From the NCBI RefSeq assembly GCF_004769405.1, contig NZ_RQES01000010.1, positions 434,001 to 498,000 on the forward strand: 64,000 bases of DNA, given 5' to 3'. The notes under the pieces were generated by a model, which worked only from the letters and a program-made list of their open reading frames with translations, was not told the DNA's origin and did no database searches. Positions 62,733-64,000 of the stretch are shown one piece after another. The DNA is from Leptospira selangorensis (GTDB taxonomy: Bacteria > Spirochaetota > Leptospiria > Leptospirales > Leptospiraceae). Position numbers and translations under genes: made by a program. How positions within the stretch are numbered: position 1 is the first letter of the stretch; every line of letters begins with the position of its first letter.

Positions 62733-63515
62733 ATGCAAACGAAAGGAAACATCCTTCTCATCCATGGAATGTGGTGTAGAGGAACACATTTATCTCAAGT
62801 ACAAGAAACTCTAGAAAAAGAAGGTTATACCTGCCAATCTATAGATTTGCCTATGCATGAGCCTGGAGCAGATTTGCGAAAACTTTCCAAATTAGGAATT
62901 TCCGATTATATAGATTATCTGGAGAATACTATAAATCGATTGGGTTGGAAAGAACCTATCTTATTAGGTCATTCTTTAGGAGGATTACTAGCGCAACTTC
63001 TTGCGACTCGGATCAAAACGAAAGCTTTAATATTAATCACTCCGGTACAACCCGGGCAAATTAGCGGGCTTTCCTGGACGGGTCTAAAAACGGTTTGGGA
63101 AATTCTAAGAGCTCCTTTCTTTTGGAGAAGAACGAATCTATTAAGTAAGAACAAATTTGCATATGGGATTTACAATACTTTAAGCGAATCAAAACAAAAC
63201 GATCTCTATCCGACTTACGTTCCGGAATCCGGGACAATTGCATTCCAGACTTTCTTACCATTCCTTTCATATTCACAACCCACTCGGGTAAACTTCGAGA
63301 AGGTCCAATGTCCGGTATTTGTGGCAACAACCGGAAAAGATAGAGTCACTCCTCCACGGATCGGCAGAAAGATCGCTTCCAAATATTCTAGTTCCGTAAT
63401 GAGATTATATCCTAAACTTTCTCACTGGGCGATAACAGAGGATGGAATCGAAAAAATCCTATTAGATGCGACTGCTTGGATTGAAGAGAAGACAGGAATG
63501 CCTTTGAAAAACTAG
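62733..63515 (+). CDS. Alpha/beta hydrolase
   Basis: 260 residues. The oxyanion region is LLIHGMWCRGTH, the nucleophile elbow GHSLGG (Ser81), and the catalytic His lies in KLSHWAITEDG. The Asp is probably in TTGKDRVTPP. An esterase or lipase role is likely; the substrate is unknown. AGGAG lies eight bases before the ATG. A single gene. Confidence 0.85.
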   Translation: MQTKGNILLIHGMWCRGTHLSQVQETLEKEGYTCQSIDLPMHEPGADLRKLSKLGISDYIDYLENTINRLGWKEPILLGHSLGGLLAQLLATRIKTKALILITPVQPGQISGLSWTGLKTVWEILRAPFFWRRTNLLSKNKFAYGIYNTLSESKQNDLYPTYVPESGTIAFQTFLPFLSYSQPTRVNFEKVQCPVFVATTGKDRVTPPRIGRKIASKYSSSVMRLYPKLSHWAITEDGIEKILLDATAWIEEKTGMPLKN

Positions 63516-63547
63516 AACGAAACGTTTGATCTAATAAAAGTTTCTTA

Positions 63548-64000
63548 CTAAACCAGATTCACCGCTTTGATCGCAGAACTCAAGGCGGCCTCTACGGTTC
63601 CGGTAATTTCTCCAGTATGCTCTCCTGCGAAGAAGATACGATCATACGGTTTTCTTAAAATGATCTCAGATCCAAAACTTCCCGGTGGAAACTCAGCGAC
63701 CCCGTTCGGAATGTAATCCTTTTTAGTTTCTGTAAAATAGAATCTTTGGATCTGTAGATCCTTCTTCAAACCTAGACGCTCCAGAGTAAGACGAATATAT
63801 TCTACCTTTTGGTCTTGGCTAGCAGAATCAAACACTGAAAATCTATCCCCATTCGCAATTACCCCTAAAACCTTATCTGAAGTATCAGACTTGGTACCTG
63901 CATCATATAAAAATTGAGCCGCCGCATCTGAATGAACTGCAAAAGGAGAAGATTCCCAAGGAGATTCTTTTAATACCAAAAATAACTTATAAATTTGAGA
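63548..64000 (-). CDS. C-terminal part of a flavin-containing amine oxidase
   Basis: The frame is open to the right edge, so the N-terminal FAD domain is not in the window; about 150 residues are seen. The C-terminal motif RIFFAGEHTGEITGTVEAALSSAIKA is the FAD-binding end of the monoamine oxidase/polyamine oxidase group, and EFPPGSFGSEIILRKPYD precedes it. The substrate cannot be told from this part. It is convergent with the hydrolase gene. Confidence 0.82.
   Translation of the reverse strand, partial: SQIYKLFLVLKESPWESSPFAVHSDAAAQFLYDAGTKSDTSDKVLGVIANGDRFSVFDSASQDQKVEYIRLTLERLGLKKDLQIQRFYFTETKKDYIPNGVAEFPPGSFGSEIILRKPYDRIFFAGEHTGEITGTVEAALSSAIKAVNLV

Overview
The window comes from a spirochaete of the genus Leptospira, or a very close relative. 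The evidence is the moderate G+C content, the spirochaetal lipoproteins with loose lipoboxes, the frequent TTG starts with ATGA/TTGA overlaps, and a gene repertoire that looks leptospiral. That repertoire includes a 7TMR-DISM/AraC fusion, ankyrin-repeat surface proteins, a gliding-type ABC cassette beside mpl and pheS, and a Thermus/Rickettsia-type isocitrate dehydrogenase. A complete nitrate/nitrite assimilation cluster points to a free-living or environmental lineage rather than a strict host-dependent one. I saw no insertion sequence, prophage or CRISPR array; the window reads as chromosomal core with lineage-specific genes.

Layout. Positions 1-4.1 kb (minus strand) hold the start of an exported protein, a 3D-domain exported protein, a histone H1-like basic protein, and an ammonium transporter fused to an adenylate cyclase. 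Positions 4.4-7.0 kb carry a 3-hydroxyacyl-CoA dehydrogenase and an SCP2-type thiolase behind a TetR-like operator. The same operator word recurs at 22.6 kb in front of a stand-alone acyltransferase of the fungal-FAS type. Positions 7.1-14.3 kb hold small membrane and periplasmic proteins, an ankyrin protein, a FAH-family enzyme, an exported propeller-like protein and an AraC/SRPBCC divergent pair. Positions 14.3-22.5 kb are one long minus-strand operon: a GldA/GldF/GldG-like ABC system, DUF4340, Yip1, mpl, pheS and a thioesterase.

Positions 22.7-28.2 kb carry the acyltransferase, a DUF2779 protein, argG, coaD and ndk. Positions 28.2-39.1 kb are the nitrogen module. A 1170-residue assimilatory nitrate reductase with its own reductase half is transcribed leftward. 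narK-nirB-nirD-cobA-moaCB-moeA are transcribed rightward. Near-consensus sigma-54 elements drive both directions, and another weaker one lies before the Amt-cyclase. NarK imports nitrate, the fused Nas enzyme makes nitrite, NirBD makes ammonium, CobA supplies siroheme precursor, and MoaCB/MoeA supply the molybdenum cofactor.

Positions 39.2-49.0 kb hold icd, a PAS histidine kinase with a response regulator, a ferredoxin, a Tat-exported GMC oxidoreductase pair, tRNA-Ser(GGA), an aminotransferase and a membrane-bound AraC regulator. An unassigned RNA with four hairpins and a strong terminator lies at 49.1-49.26 kb. Positions 49.3-58.8 kb carry a SnoaL/ECF-sigma pair, an M14 peptidase, an orphan MotB-like operon, lipoproteins, a DUF455 protein, an RsbW-like ATPase and gltX. 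Positions 59.0-62.6 kb encode a two-subunit type IIA topoisomerase whose motifs resemble the T4/eukaryotic branch more than GyrAB/ParCE. An alpha/beta hydrolase and the end of a flavin amine oxidase close the window.

All functional calls come from reading sequence motifs; no database search was run.
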